This document shows positions 8,306 through 16,789 of a stretch of DNA of 38,018 nucleotides, one piece after another. The DNA lies in assembly GCA_900754795.1 (NCBI GenBank), contig CAAEEA010000078.1, positions 1 to 38,018 of the forward strand, written 5' to 3'. The notes under the pieces were generated by a model, which worked only from the letters and a program-made list of their open reading frames with translations, ran no database searches and was not told the DNA's origin. Source of the stretch: Clostridia bacterium. Its GTDB lineage: Bacteria; Bacillota; Clostridia; Peptostreptococcales; Anaerovoracaceae. The position numbers were made by a program, and so were the translations under genes. Position 1 is the first letter of the stretch; each line of letters begins with the position of its first letter.

Positions 8306-8944
8306 TCAGTCGGAGGGGTCTTTGATCTTCGGCAGACTCCAGCGGAATCTCGCGGCGCAGAGCCTGAGAACGATTACTACGGCCGTGCCGACGAACATGG
8401 AAGTAATGCTGCCGAGGACATCCCAGACGGCGACGCATACGACAGCTCCGATTATCGACGCGCTGGCATAAAAATGCTTTACGAATATATAAGGACGGTC
8501 TCCGGCCATCACGTCGCGCAGTATGCCTCCGCCTACGCCGGTCATAACGCCTACAAAGACGAGCAGGAAGATGCCGTAACTGTCGTCTCTTACAAAGGCT
8601 GTGTTTATACCGATAACGGTGAAGACCCCGAGACCTGTTGAATCCATTATCAGCATGGTTATCTCATAAAATCTTCCCTTGAAGAGCGACCGCTTTCTGA
8701 CGATGACGAAGACGAGAACAGATACTCCTATGGCTATCGCGGCGTAAAGCGGATTCCTGAAAGTCATGGGAGGCGTAATTCCCAGGATGATATCACGGAT
8801 GACTCCGCCGCCTACGGCGGTGGTCAGTCCGAGAATAGAGATTCCGAGTATGTCCATGCGCTTTTCGAGGCCGAGCAGCGCGCCTGATACGGCAAAAGCC
8901 ACGGTGCCGGCAATCTCAAAAGCAAGGAGCAGAATTTCTGACAT
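8306..8944 (-). CDS. TRIC-family cation channel (YicG/UPF0126 type)
   Basis: The 212-residue membrane protein has the internal duplication of prokaryotic TRIC channels, with the signature glycine motif in each half: GGGVIRDIILG near residue 47 and GGGILRDVMAG near residue 135. About seven hydrophobic segments are visible and the length is normal. Bacterial members conduct monovalent cations across the inner membrane as trimers. The start is the ATG ending at 8944 with an AAGAGG site. It has its own promoter (9016-9045), divergent from the purine operon, and no functional link to its neighbours. Confidence 0.93.
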   Translation of the reverse strand: MSEILLLAFEIAGTVAFAVSGALLGLEKRMDILGISILGLTTAVGGGVIRDIILGITPPMTFRNPLYAAIAIGVSVLVFVIVRKRSLFKGRFYEITMLIMDSTGLGVFTVIGINTAFVRDDSYGIFLLVFVGVMTGVGGGILRDVMAGDRPYIFVKHFYASASIIGAVVCVAVWDVLGSITSMFVGTAVVIVLRLCAARFRWSLPKIKDPSD

Positions 8945-9015
8945 TATTTACCTCTTAAACTCAATGGTTTCCGGCTGCCTGAAATATTATGCGTACGGGC
9001 AGCGCGGTCAAAGGA

Positions 9016-9045
9016 AGTATATCATCAGCGAAGGCGGCGTGTCAA
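9016..9045 (-). promoter_or_regulatory. Sigma-70-type promoter of the TRIC channel gene
   Basis: On the minus strand, a perfect -35 TTGACA (9040-9045) is followed after 18 bases by TATACT (9016-9021). It lies about 70 bases ahead of the start codon. Confidence 0.7.
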
Positions 9046-9137
9046 CATAATACGAACAAAAAATAATATAACTTAAAAAACATACGGAACAAGGCGAACA
9101 CACGAGAATTGGCTCTTTTTTTTCTTTGCAGATTGTA

Positions 9138-9167
9138 TTGACAATGATTTTCAGAGATTGGTATAAT
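9138..9167 (+). promoter_or_regulatory. Promoter of the purine operon
   Basis: Perfect consensus -35 TTGACA (9138-9143) and -10 TATAAT (9162-9167) are separated by 18 bases. The predicted start near 9174 leaves a leader of about 57 bases before purE, too short for a purine riboswitch with an expression platform. Regulation is therefore more likely by a repressor near the promoter. Confidence 0.85.
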
Positions 9168-9230
9168 ATCATCAGAGTGGGTATTTATGGACAGAAACAG
9201 TTAAAACTTTCAGATTGGAGAGATACGATA

Positions 9231-9719
9231 ATGAAAAAGATCGGTATAGTCATGGGATCTGACAGCGATCTTGCCATAGCGCAGAAAGCTGCCGACACTC
9301 TCACAGAATTGGGAGTACCGTTTGAGGTACACGTATATTCGGCTCACAGGACGCCTGAAGCGGCCGCCGCGTTTGCTAAGACAGCCAGAGAAAAAGAATT
9401 TGGCGCGATTATAGCATTCGCGGGCAAAGCGGCTCATCTGGCCGGAGCGCTGGCAGCCAACACTACGCTGCCTGTTATCGGCGTACCCGTAAAATCAACC
9501 GCGTTGGACGGCATTGACGCTCTGCTGTCAACTGTACAAATGCCATCAGGGATACCTGTAGCTACAGTTGCGATCGACGGAGCAGTCAATGCCGCCTTGC
9601 TTTCTGTACAGATGCTGGCCATCGAGGATAAAGAGGCGGCGGCGAGACTGGATGAAAAGAGAGCAAAAGACGCGGCGAAAGTTCTGCAAAAAGACGCGGA
9701 CATTTCCGCAAGATTCTGA
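9231..9719 (+). CDS. purE: PurE, AIR/N5-CAIR carboxylation enzyme
   Basis: PurE makes 4-carboxyaminoimidazole ribotide, the sixth intermediate of purine synthesis. The 162-residue product has the N-terminal MGSDSDL phosphate loop, SAHRTPE (37-43) and the VKSTALDGIDALLSTVQMPSGIPVATVAI block. In the second active-site loop, typical class I enzymes read GAGGAAHLPG; this one reads FAGKAAHLAG, with Lys66 at the second Gly of GG. No purK lies in the operon. It may therefore be an AIR carboxylase using CO2 directly rather than an N5-CAIR mutase. I start at ATG 9231 (site GGAGAG); the upstream in-frame start at 9126 lies before the promoter. First gene of the operon. Confidence 0.93.
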   Translation: MKKIGIVMGSDSDLAIAQKAADTLTELGVPFEVHVYSAHRTPEAAAAFAKTAREKEFGAIIAFAGKAAHLAGALAANTTLPVIGVPVKSTALDGIDALLSTVQMPSGIPVATVAIDGAVNAALLSVQMLAIEDKEAAARLDEKRAKDAAKVLQKDADISARF

Positions 9720-9775
9720 CAAGGCCGCCCGGGCGGCATAAGACAATGATCACAAATAAAAAAGGAGATAAAAAA

Positions 9776-10462
9776 ATGGCAAACAAACTTGTGTACACCG
9801 GAAAAACAAAAAATGTATTTGAACTGGACAACGGAAACTATCTGCTTAAGTTTAAAGATGACTGCACCGGCAAGGACGGAGTCTTTGATCCAGGCGAAAA
9901 TTCAGTAGGTCTTACCATAGAGGGTGTGGGAGACGTTAATCTGCGCATGTCCATATACTTCTTTGAAAAGATCAACGCGGCCGGCATCAGAACTCACTTT
10001 GTCAGCGCGGATCTTGAGAATACCACCATGGAAGTGCTCCCGGCAAAAGTATTCGGTAAGGGCCTTGAAGTTATCTGCCGCCATAAAGCGGTAGGAAGCT
10101 TCTACCGCCGTTACGGCGAATATATCGAAGAAGGCGCCGATCTGCCTGCATATGTGGAAACTACTTTTAAGAATGACGAAAAAGGCGATCCCCTTGTAAC
10201 CAAAGACGGCCTTGTGGTTCTCGGAGTGATGACCGAACAGCAGTATGAAGACATCAAGACCATGACTCAGAAGATCACACAGATCGTTGCTGACGACCTT
10301 AAAGAAAAAGGACTTGTTCTTTATGACATAAAGTTTGAGTTCGGCTATGACAAAGACGGAAACGTAATGCTCATCGACGAGATCGCTTCAGGAAATATGC
10401 GTGTCTACAAAGACGGAGAGTATATCGATCCTATGACTTTGTCCGAGCTTTTCTTTGCCTGA
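9776..10462 (+). CDS. purC: PurC, SAICAR synthetase
   Basis: PurC joins CAIR and aspartate with ATP to give SAICAR. The 228-residue product has the usual length and order: N-terminal YTGKTKNVFELDNGNYLLKFKDD nucleotide-binding strands, the RHKAVGSFYRRYG substrate region (RNxxAGS-like in relatives), and the KFEFGYDKDGNVMLIDEIASGNMR segment where the Asp-Glu pair binds metal. It is somewhat diverged from the E. coli type, for example SGNMR where SPDTCR is common. The start at 9776 is set by AAAAGGAG; a longer in-frame ATG at 9746 has none. The gene closely precedes purF. Confidence 0.9.
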   Translation: MANKLVYTGKTKNVFELDNGNYLLKFKDDCTGKDGVFDPGENSVGLTIEGVGDVNLRMSIYFFEKINAAGIRTHFVSADLENTTMEVLPAKVFGKGLEVICRHKAVGSFYRRYGEYIEEGADLPAYVETTFKNDEKGDPLVTKDGLVVLGVMTEQQYEDIKTMTQKITQIVADDLKEKGLVLYDIKFEFGYDKDGNVMLIDEIASGNMRVYKDGEYIDPMTLSELFFA

Positions 10463-10478
10463 TTCGGAGAACAGAAAA

Positions 10479-11903
10479 ATGGGCGGATTTTTTGGAGCGG
10501 TGTCAAGAGAAGACTGTATGCTCGATGTCTTCTTTGGCACGGATTACCATTCACATCTGGGAACCCGCAGAGGAGGGCTGGCGGCCTACGACAAAGATAT
10601 CGGGCTCCAGAGGGAGATACATAACATAGAAAATTCTCCTTTCAGAACTAAATTTGAAAATATATTTGAAGAGATGAGAGGGACTTCGGCTATAGGATGT
10701 ATCAGCGATACTGATCCGCAGCCCCTTCTCATCAGATCGAAACTGGGTACTTATGCTATCTGCATAGTCGGCCGCATAAACAACAAAGACGAGCTGATGG
10801 ACCGGTACTTTACTCAGAGGGGCGGTCATTTTGACGCTATGACAGGCGGCAAGATCAACTCCACTGAGCTGGTGGCGGCTCTCATCAATCAGCGCGATAC
10901 TTTTGCCGAAGGAATCAGGTTCGCGCAGGAATCCATAAAAGGAACAGCTTCCATACTCATTCTCAAAGATGACGGCCATATTATCGCCGCGAGAGACAGG
11001 GTAGGAAGGCTGCCTGTGTTAATCGGCAGAGGAGAAGACGGATACTGCGTGTCCTTTGAGTCTTTTGCGTATAAAAAGCTGGAATACGAAGATGACCGGG
11101 AGCTTGGTCCGGGAGAAGTGGTGGAACTTACACCGGACGGGGTCAATCAGCTTGTACCTCCCGGAAAAGAGCTGAAGATATGCGCTTTCCTGTGGTCGTA
11201 TTACGGATATCCCACATCAAATTATGAGGGCGTGAACGTAGAAGTGATGCGTTACCGCAACGGACGTATCATGGCCAGAAACGACATGGAAAGCGGCCGG
11301 GCAAAGGGTGTTGATTATGTGTGCGGAGTGCCGGACTCAGGCACACCGCACGCCATAGGCTATGCCAACGAAAGCCATATACAGTTCGCCAGACCTTTTA
11401 TCAAATATACGCCGACATGGCCAAGGAGCTTCATGCCTTCAAGTCAGAAGGAGCGCAACAAGGTGGCGAAGATGAAGCAGATACCTGTACATGAGCTGAT
11501 TCAGGACAAGAGCCTGCTTTTCGTAGACGACTCCATCGTGCGCGGCACCCAGCTCAAAGAGACCGTGGAATTTCTCTACGAAAACGGCGCGAGGGCGGTA
11601 CATATGAGGTCCGCGTGTCCGCCGATAATGTACGGCTGCAAATATCTGAACTTTTCGTCTTCAAAAAATGAGATGGAACTAATCGCCAGACGTGTGATAG
11701 ATGAGCTGGAGGGCGAAAAAGGTCTTGATCACGCCGAGGAATACAGCGATTTCAGGACAGAACGGGGCAAGGCTCTGCGAAAAGCCATCTGTGATAAATT
11801 ACAGTTTGATTCTCTCGATTTCCAGTCACTTGACGGCATAATCGAGGCCATAGGCATAGAGCCGTGTAAGCTCTGCACTTATTGCTGGAACGGAAAGGAA
11901 TAA
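10479..11903 (+). CDS. purF: PurF-like amidophosphoribosyltransferase without the N-terminal cysteine
   Basis: PurF makes phosphoribosylamine from PRPP, the first committed step of purine synthesis. The 474-residue product has an Ntn glutaminase-like N-terminal half and a PRTase half with the PRPP loop LLFVDDSIVRGTQ. It begins MGGFFG where glutamine-using PurF begins MCGI(V/F)G, so the Cys nucleophile for glutamine hydrolysis is absent. The nearest cysteine, in SREDCM, is not N-terminal. The end CKLCTYCWNGKE resembles the C-terminal iron-sulfur cysteines of Bacillus-type PurF. ATG 10479 has CGGAGA 8 bases upstream; an earlier ATG at 10455 lies inside purC without a site and would add MPDSENRK, still without a cysteine. 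As I recall, similar MGGFFG homologues occur in other anaerobes. It may use free ammonia. Confidence 0.88.
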   Translation: MGGFFGAVSREDCMLDVFFGTDYHSHLGTRRGGLAAYDKDIGLQREIHNIENSPFRTKFENIFEEMRGTSAIGCISDTDPQPLLIRSKLGTYAICIVGRINNKDELMDRYFTQRGGHFDAMTGGKINSTELVAALINQRDTFAEGIRFAQESIKGTASILILKDDGHIIAARDRVGRLPVLIGRGEDGYCVSFESFAYKKLEYEDDRELGPGEVVELTPDGVNQLVPPGKELKICAFLWSYYGYPTSNYEGVNVEVMRYRNGRIMARNDMESGRAKGVDYVCGVPDSGTPHAIGYANESHIQFARPFIKYTPTWPRSFMPSSQKERNKVAKMKQIPVHELIQDKSLLFVDDSIVRGTQLKETVEFLYENGARAVHMRSACPPIMYGCKYLNFSSSKNEMELIARRVIDELEGEKGLDHAEEYSDFRTERGKALRKAICDKLQFDSLDFQSLDGIIEAIGIEPCKLCTYCWNGKE

Positions 11904-11906
11904 AAA

Positions 11907-12950
11907 ATGAACACCAAATCCCAGTCAGAAAGCTATAAGGCGGCGGGAGTAGATATAACCGCCGGTTACAAAGCCGTAGAACTTATGAAAAAGCACATCG
12001 CCAGAACCATGATCACCGGCAGGAGCGATGACATAGGAGGATTCGGAGGTCTGTTTGAACTGGACATAACCGATATGCCCCATCCTGTTCTTGTGAGCGG
12101 TACCGACGGAGTGGGGACAAAGCTCAAGATGGCTTTCCTGATGGATAAGCATGATACCGTGGGTATCGACTGTGTCGCCATGTGTGTCAACGACATCATC
12201 TGCTGCGGCGCCAGACCGCTGTTTTTCCTGGACTATATCGCCTGCGGCAAAAATTATCCGGAAAAGATCGCCGAAATAGTCTCCGGCATAGCCGAGGGCT
12301 GTGTTCAGGCGGGCTGCGAGCTGATAGGCGGCGAGACGGCCGAAATGCCGGGATTTTACAGTAAAGAGGAATACGATCTTGCCGGATTCAGCGTAGGGGC
12401 TGTGGATAAGTCAAGGGTGCTTGATAAAACAAAGATGAAAGAGGGAGATGTGATAATCGCTCTGCCGTCAAGCGGAGTGCATTCCAACGGATTTTCCCTT
12501 GTAAGAAAAGTCTTTGACGTGGAAAAGGCCGACCTTAAATCTCCTGTAGCTCAGCTGGGCGGACGTTCTCTCGGAGAGACGCTGCTCACGCCTACGAAAA
12601 TATACGTAAAACCGATGCTGGCTCTGTTTAAGGAAGTCGAAGTGAAAGGAGTATCCCATATCACCGGCGGCGGATTCTACGAAAACATACCGCGCAGCAT
12701 ACCTGACGGACTGGGGGCCAGAATTGAAAAGTCGGCGGTAAAAGTCCTGCCGGTCTTTGATCTGATCGCCGCCTGCGGCAATGTGCCTGAACACGATATG
12801 TTCAATACCTTCAATATGGGAGTCGGCATGAGCGTCATCGTGGCGGAAGAAGACGCCCAAAAAGCCCTGTCCGTTCTCAGAGAGGCGGGAGAAGACGCGT
12901 ATATCATCGGAGAAATCGTAAGATCAGACGACAAGGTGACGATATGGTAA
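11907..12950 (+). CDS. purM: PurM, AIR synthetase
   Basis: PurM closes FGAM to aminoimidazole ribotide with ATP. The 347-residue protein has the normal length and motifs: SGTDGVGTKLKMAF near residue 60, DCVAMCVNDIICCGARPLFFLDYIA near 90-115, GGETAEMPGFY near 140, and HITGGGFYENIPR near 250. It starts 3 bases after the purF stop, with GGAAAGGAA as the ribosome site. Its stop overlaps the purN start by 7 bases, so translation of the two is coupled. Confidence 0.97.
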   Translation: MNTKSQSESYKAAGVDITAGYKAVELMKKHIARTMITGRSDDIGGFGGLFELDITDMPHPVLVSGTDGVGTKLKMAFLMDKHDTVGIDCVAMCVNDIICCGARPLFFLDYIACGKNYPEKIAEIVSGIAEGCVQAGCELIGGETAEMPGFYSKEEYDLAGFSVGAVDKSRVLDKTKMKEGDVIIALPSSGVHSNGFSLVRKVFDVEKADLKSPVAQLGGRSLGETLLTPTKIYVKPMLALFKEVEVKGVSHITGGGFYENIPRSIPDGLGARIEKSAVKVLPVFDLIAACGNVPEHDMFNTFNMGVGMSVIVAEEDAQKALSVLREAGEDAYIIGEIVRSDDKVTIW

Positions 12951-13558
12951 AGACAAGGATAGCCGTGCTGGTATCGGGAGGAGGCACCAACCTCCAGGCT
13001 CTCATAGACGCGTGCGGGGCAGGCATCATCAGAAGCGGAGAGATAAAGCTCGTCATCTCCAGCAGCAAAAAAGCCTACGCCCTTGAAAGAGCCGCAAGAG
13101 CCGGCATAAAGGCTGAAACGGCGGACAAAAAAGAAGCCGGATCTCAGGAAGCCTTTGAAAAAAAGATCGAAGAGCTTCTGAGAGAAAATCATATCGGGCT
13201 TATCGTCATGGCCGGATTTATGAGCATACTTACCAAAGAATTTACAGATAAATATCAGAGCAGGATTATCAACATACATCCTTCCCTGATTCCGTCTTTC
13301 TGCGGCAGAGGATATTACGGCCTTAAAGTCCACGAGGCCGCTCTCGCCTACGGAGTCAAAGTGACGGGGGCTACAGTACACTATGTTAACGAAGTACCTG
13401 ACGGAGGGCAGATAATAATGCAGAAAGCCGTTGAGGTAAAAGACGGCGACACCCCTGAAGTCTTGCAGAAAAGAGTCATGGAGGAAGCCGAATGGAAAAT
13501 ACTGCCGCTGGCCACAGAAATGGTAGCGGCGAAGTTAGCGGAGGCAGGTGACAGATGA
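12944..13558 (+). CDS. purN: PurN, GAR transformylase
   Basis: PurN transfers a formyl group from 10-formyl-tetrahydrofolate to glycinamide ribotide. The 204-residue product has the phosphate loop VLVSGGGTNLQAL, the catalytic NIHPSLIPSF (Asn-His of the triad), and ATVHYVNEVPDGGQII containing the conserved Asp. Length is normal. Both ends overlap neighbouring genes (purM by 7 bases, the next gene by 4), typical of a tight operon. Confidence 0.97.
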   Translation: MVKTRIAVLVSGGGTNLQALIDACGAGIIRSGEIKLVISSSKKAYALERAARAGIKAETADKKEAGSQEAFEKKIEELLRENHIGLIVMAGFMSILTKEFTDKYQSRIINIHPSLIPSFCGRGYYGLKVHEAALAYGVKVTGATVHYVNEVPDGGQIIMQKAVEVKDGDTPEVLQKRVMEEAEWKILPLATEMVAAKLAEAGDR

Positions 13559-14301
13559 TGAAAACCATTAAAGAACTTATCGGAGAAAATTCTTATCCGG
13601 GCAGAGGAATTATCATCGGCAAAGCGCCGGACGGCAGAGCCGCGGTCGCTTATTTTATCAGCGGCCGCAGCGCCAACAGCAGGAACCGTGTATTTGTCCG
13701 TGATAACAGAGGAGACATATATACGAGACCTTTTGACGAGTCAAAGGTGGAAGATCCAAGCCTCATAATCTACAGGGCGGTCGCCCACATCGAAGAAAAA
13801 GACCCGGCTGCCGGAACAGATCAAAAGGGGCTCATCGTTACCAACGGAGACCAGACAGATACCATAGCCGGGGCAATACTCGAAGGCAGAACCGTCGCCG
13901 ACGGTCTGAAGACAAGAAAGTTTGAACCGGACGCTCCCAACTTTACGTCAAGGATAAGCGGCGTGGTGCGGTACGCCGACGGAGGAAGCTATCAGCTGAG
14001 CATACTTAAATCGGCCGGAGATACGCAGGCCTCCGACGGAGGAGCCTGTGACAGGTTCTTTTATGAGTATGAACCTGAACCGGGAAAAGGTCACCTGATA
14101 CATACATACGAAGGTGACGGGAATCCCCTCCCGGCATTCAGAGGGGAACCGGCGGCCGTAAAGATTGAAAAAGACATAAACGCGATGACAGAGCAGATCT
14201 GGGAGAGCCTGAACGCTGACAACAGAATTTCGCTCTATGTCGCTTACATAGATATAAAGACGGGCGAAGAGGAAACCCGCCTCATCAACAGGAACAGATA
14301 G
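13555..14301 (+). CDS. purO: PurO-like IMP cyclohydrolase
   Basis: This 248-residue protein resembles the archaeal-type IMP cyclohydrolase PurO, which closes FAICAR to IMP. It begins with the typical strand pair YPGRGIIIGKAPDGRAAVAYFISGRS and continues with NGDQTDTIAGAI and APNFTSRISGVV. Context supports the call: the next gene encodes only the formyltransferase half of PurH, so the cyclohydrolase half must come from elsewhere, and this gene sits exactly there. The ATG at 13555 overlaps the purN stop (ATGATG; a start at 13558 is also possible). Confidence 0.85.
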   Translation: MMKTIKELIGENSYPGRGIIIGKAPDGRAAVAYFISGRSANSRNRVFVRDNRGDIYTRPFDESKVEDPSLIIYRAVAHIEEKDPAAGTDQKGLIVTNGDQTDTIAGAILEGRTVADGLKTRKFEPDAPNFTSRISGVVRYADGGSYQLSILKSAGDTQASDGGACDRFFYEYEPEPGKGHLIHTYEGDGNPLPAFRGEPAAVKIEKDINAMTEQIWESLNADNRISLYVAYIDIKTGEEETRLINRNR

Positions 14302-14316
14302 AAAGAGGTGGAGGCT

Positions 14317-15501
14317 GTGAAAGAATTTGAACTTAAATACGGATGCAATCCGAACCAGAAACCGGCAAGGATATTCATGGAAGACGGAAGCGAGCTGCCG
14401 GTGCAGATCCTTAGCGGACGTCCGGGATACATCAATTTTCTGGACGCTTTTAACAGCTGGCAGCTGGTAAAGGAGATAAAAGAAGCGCTCGGCATGTGCG
14501 CGGCCGCTTCTTTTAAACACGTGAGCCCTACTTCCGCGGCGGTTGGTCTTGCGATGACGGAAAAACAGAAAAAAGCCTTTTTCGTAGATGATATTGAGGG
14601 CATTGATGAGTCTCCTATAGCTTCCGCCTATGCCAGAGCAAGGGGCACTGACAGGATGAGTTCCTTCGGAGACTGGATAGCTCTTTCGGACAAGTGCGAC
14701 GTGACGTGCGCAAGACTCATAAAGAGAGAAGTATCTGACGGGGTAATCGCTCCGGACTATGATCCCGAAGCTCTTGAAATTCTGAAAACAAAGCGCAAAG
14801 GCAATTATAACATCATCAGGATCGACCCGGACTATGTTCCGGCGCCCCTTGAAAAAAAACAGGTCTACGGCGTAACCTTTGAACAGAAGCGCAACGACTA
14901 CAAGATTGATACCGGCCTCTTTGACAACATCGTCACCGAAAACAAAGACCTGCCGGAAGAAGCAAAGCGTGATCTGGTGATCGCGCTTATAACTCTCAAA
15001 TACACACAGTCCAATTCAGTATGCTATGCCGAGGGCGGCCAGGTCATAGGCGTGGGCGCCGGACAGCAGTCGCGTATACACTGCACCAGACTGGCCGGTG
15101 AAAAGGCCGACAAATGGCATCTGCGCCAGCATGACAGAGTGCTCGGTCTTCCGTTTAAGGATGAGATTAAACGTCCCGACAGAGATAACGCCATAGACGT
15201 GTATCTTTCGGAAGATTATGAAGATGTGACCGGCGAGGGAAACTGGCAGCTTCTTTTTACAGAAAGACCGGAGCCTTTCCCGAGGGAAGAGCAGAGAGAG
15301 TATCTGGCTTCACTCAGCGGCGTGTCGCTGGGATCAGACGCTTTCTTCCCGTTCGGCGACAACATTGACCGGGCGGCCAGAAGCGGAGTGACTTATGTGG
15401 CACAGCCGGGCGGATCGATCAGAGACGACAATGTCATCGAGGCCTGCGACAGATACGGCATGGTCATGGCGATGACAGGCATGAGACTTTTCCACCACTG
15501 A
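14317..15501 (+). CDS. purH: AICAR formyltransferase (stand-alone C-terminal domain of PurH)
   Basis: This 394-residue protein formylates AICAR to FAICAR using 10-formyl-tetrahydrofolate. It matches only the AICAR transformylase half of bifunctional PurH and lacks the N-terminal MGS-like cyclohydrolase domain. The catalytic Lys-His pair is visible in FKHVSPTSAAVGL. Also conserved are YTQSNSVCYAEGGQVIGVGAGQQSR-type residues near 230-255 and the end AQPGGSIRDDNVIEACDRYGM. I prefer GTG 14317, 8 bases after AGAGG; an in-frame GTG at 14308 has a poorer site. It works with the PurO-like enzyme just upstream. Confidence 0.9.
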   Translation: MKEFELKYGCNPNQKPARIFMEDGSELPVQILSGRPGYINFLDAFNSWQLVKEIKEALGMCAAASFKHVSPTSAAVGLAMTEKQKKAFFVDDIEGIDESPIASAYARARGTDRMSSFGDWIALSDKCDVTCARLIKREVSDGVIAPDYDPEALEILKTKRKGNYNIIRIDPDYVPAPLEKKQVYGVTFEQKRNDYKIDTGLFDNIVTENKDLPEEAKRDLVIALITLKYTQSNSVCYAEGGQVIGVGAGQQSRIHCTRLAGEKADKWHLRQHDRVLGLPFKDEIKRPDRDNAIDVYLSEDYEDVTGEGNWQLLFTERPEPFPREEQREYLASLSGVSLGSDAFFPFGDNIDRAARSGVTYVAQPGGSIRDDNVIEACDRYGMVMAMTGMRLFHH

Positions 15502-15524
15502 TGTGAGATAAGGCGGAGGTAACG

Positions 15525-16787
15525 ATGAAGATAATGGTAGTAGGCGGCGGAGGCAGAGAGCACGCCATCATCAAAAAAATAAAGGAAAATCCGGCGGTGA
15601 GCGAGATATTCGCTCTGCCCGGCAACGGGGGCATTGCCGCCGACGCCACATGCGTGGATATCGGCGCCAAAGACATTGAAGGCATTACCCGCTTTGCCGC
15701 TGAAAATAAAATAGATTTCGCGGTAGTCGCTCCCGACGATCCTCTTGTGCTGGGAGCCGTAGACGCGCTGCGCGAGGCGGGAGTGAAGACTTTCGGACCG
15801 GACAGCAAAGCGGCTGTTATAGAAGGCAGCAAGGCCTTTTCCAAGGAACTCATGAAAAAATACGGCATTCCGACGGCTGAGTACGAGATATTCAGCGATA
15901 TGAAGTCCGCTCTGGAATATGTAAAGACATGTCCGGTGCCTGTCGTTGTCAAAGCCGACGGCCTGGCTCTGGGAAAAGGCGTTATTATAGCCGAGACAAG
16001 AGAAGCGGCAGAAGACGCCGTAAGAACGATAATGGGCGATAAAGTTTTCGGAGCCAGCGGAGACAAGGTGGTAATAGAAGAATTTCTCACAGGACCGGAA
16101 GTGTCCATACTGTCTTTCACTGACGGAAAGACCATAGTGCCTATGGTATCGTCAATGGATCATAAGCGCGCGCTGGACGGTGACAAAGGCCTGAACACCG
16201 GCGGAATGGGCACGGTGGCTCCAAACCCGTATTATACGGAAGAAGTGGCAAAAACATGTATGGAGACTATATTCCGTCCTACGATCGAAGCCATGAATAA
16301 AGAAGGCAGGAGTTTTTCAGGATGTCTTTACTTCGGACTGATGCTGACAGAAAAAGGACCAAAGGTCATAGAATACAACTGCCGTTTCGGAGATCCGGAA
16401 ACACAGGTAGTGCTGCCTCTTCTCAAAAGCGATCTCCTTGACATAATGCTGAAGATATACGAGGGCAGACTGGACGAGGCAGATGTGAGATTCTCCGACG
16501 AATGCGCCTGCTGCGTTGTAATGGCGTCAGAGGGTTATCCTCAGAAATACGATACGGGTTTTGAGATATCCATGCCGCCTGATAAAAACATCTATGTGGC
16601 CGGAGCCAGGCTCAAAGACGGCAGACTTGTGACAGGCGGAGGCCGCGTACTGGGTGTTACCGAAACAGCACCGACCCTCAGAGAAGCCATCGGCAAAGCT
16701 TATCAGACGGTTTCTGAAGTCAGCTTTGCCAACGCGTATTACAGGCGCGATATCGGACAGAAAGCCTTGCAGGCGGGAAGGAGATAG
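15525..16787 (+). CDS. purD: PurD, GAR synthetase
   Basis: PurD ligates phosphoribosylamine to glycine with ATP. The 420-residue product shows the PurD layout: N-terminal VVGGGGREHAI, an ATP-grasp domain with VKADGLALGKGV (near 145), LNTGGMGTVAPNPYY (near 225), and the metal-binding IEYNCRFGDPETQVVLP (near 285), then the C-terminal cap. A good GGAGG precedes the ATG. The gene is 2 bases from purL. Confidence 0.97.
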   Translation: MKIMVVGGGGREHAIIKKIKENPAVSEIFALPGNGGIAADATCVDIGAKDIEGITRFAAENKIDFAVVAPDDPLVLGAVDALREAGVKTFGPDSKAAVIEGSKAFSKELMKKYGIPTAEYEIFSDMKSALEYVKTCPVPVVVKADGLALGKGVIIAETREAAEDAVRTIMGDKVFGASGDKVVIEEFLTGPEVSILSFTDGKTIVPMVSSMDHKRALDGDKGLNTGGMGTVAPNPYYTEEVAKTCMETIFRPTIEAMNKEGRSFSGCLYFGLMLTEKGPKVIEYNCRFGDPETQVVLPLLKSDLLDIMLKIYEGRLDEADVRFSDECACCVVMASEGYPQKYDTGFEISMPPDKNIYVAGARLKDGRLVTGGGRVLGVTETAPTLREAIGKAYQTVSEVSFANAYYRRDIGQKALQAGRR

Positions 16788-16789
16788 TC

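Noticed and set aside
9048..9100. CGAAC cores at 9053 and 9095 (and CGGAAC at 9085), resembling half of the Bacillus PurR box.
   Set aside because: All are in the same orientation and miss part of the consensus; true PurR boxes are usually paired as inverted copies.
9168..9230. Possible purine riboswitch in the purE leader.
   Set aside because: The leader is only about 57 bases and shows none of the conserved aptamer loops.
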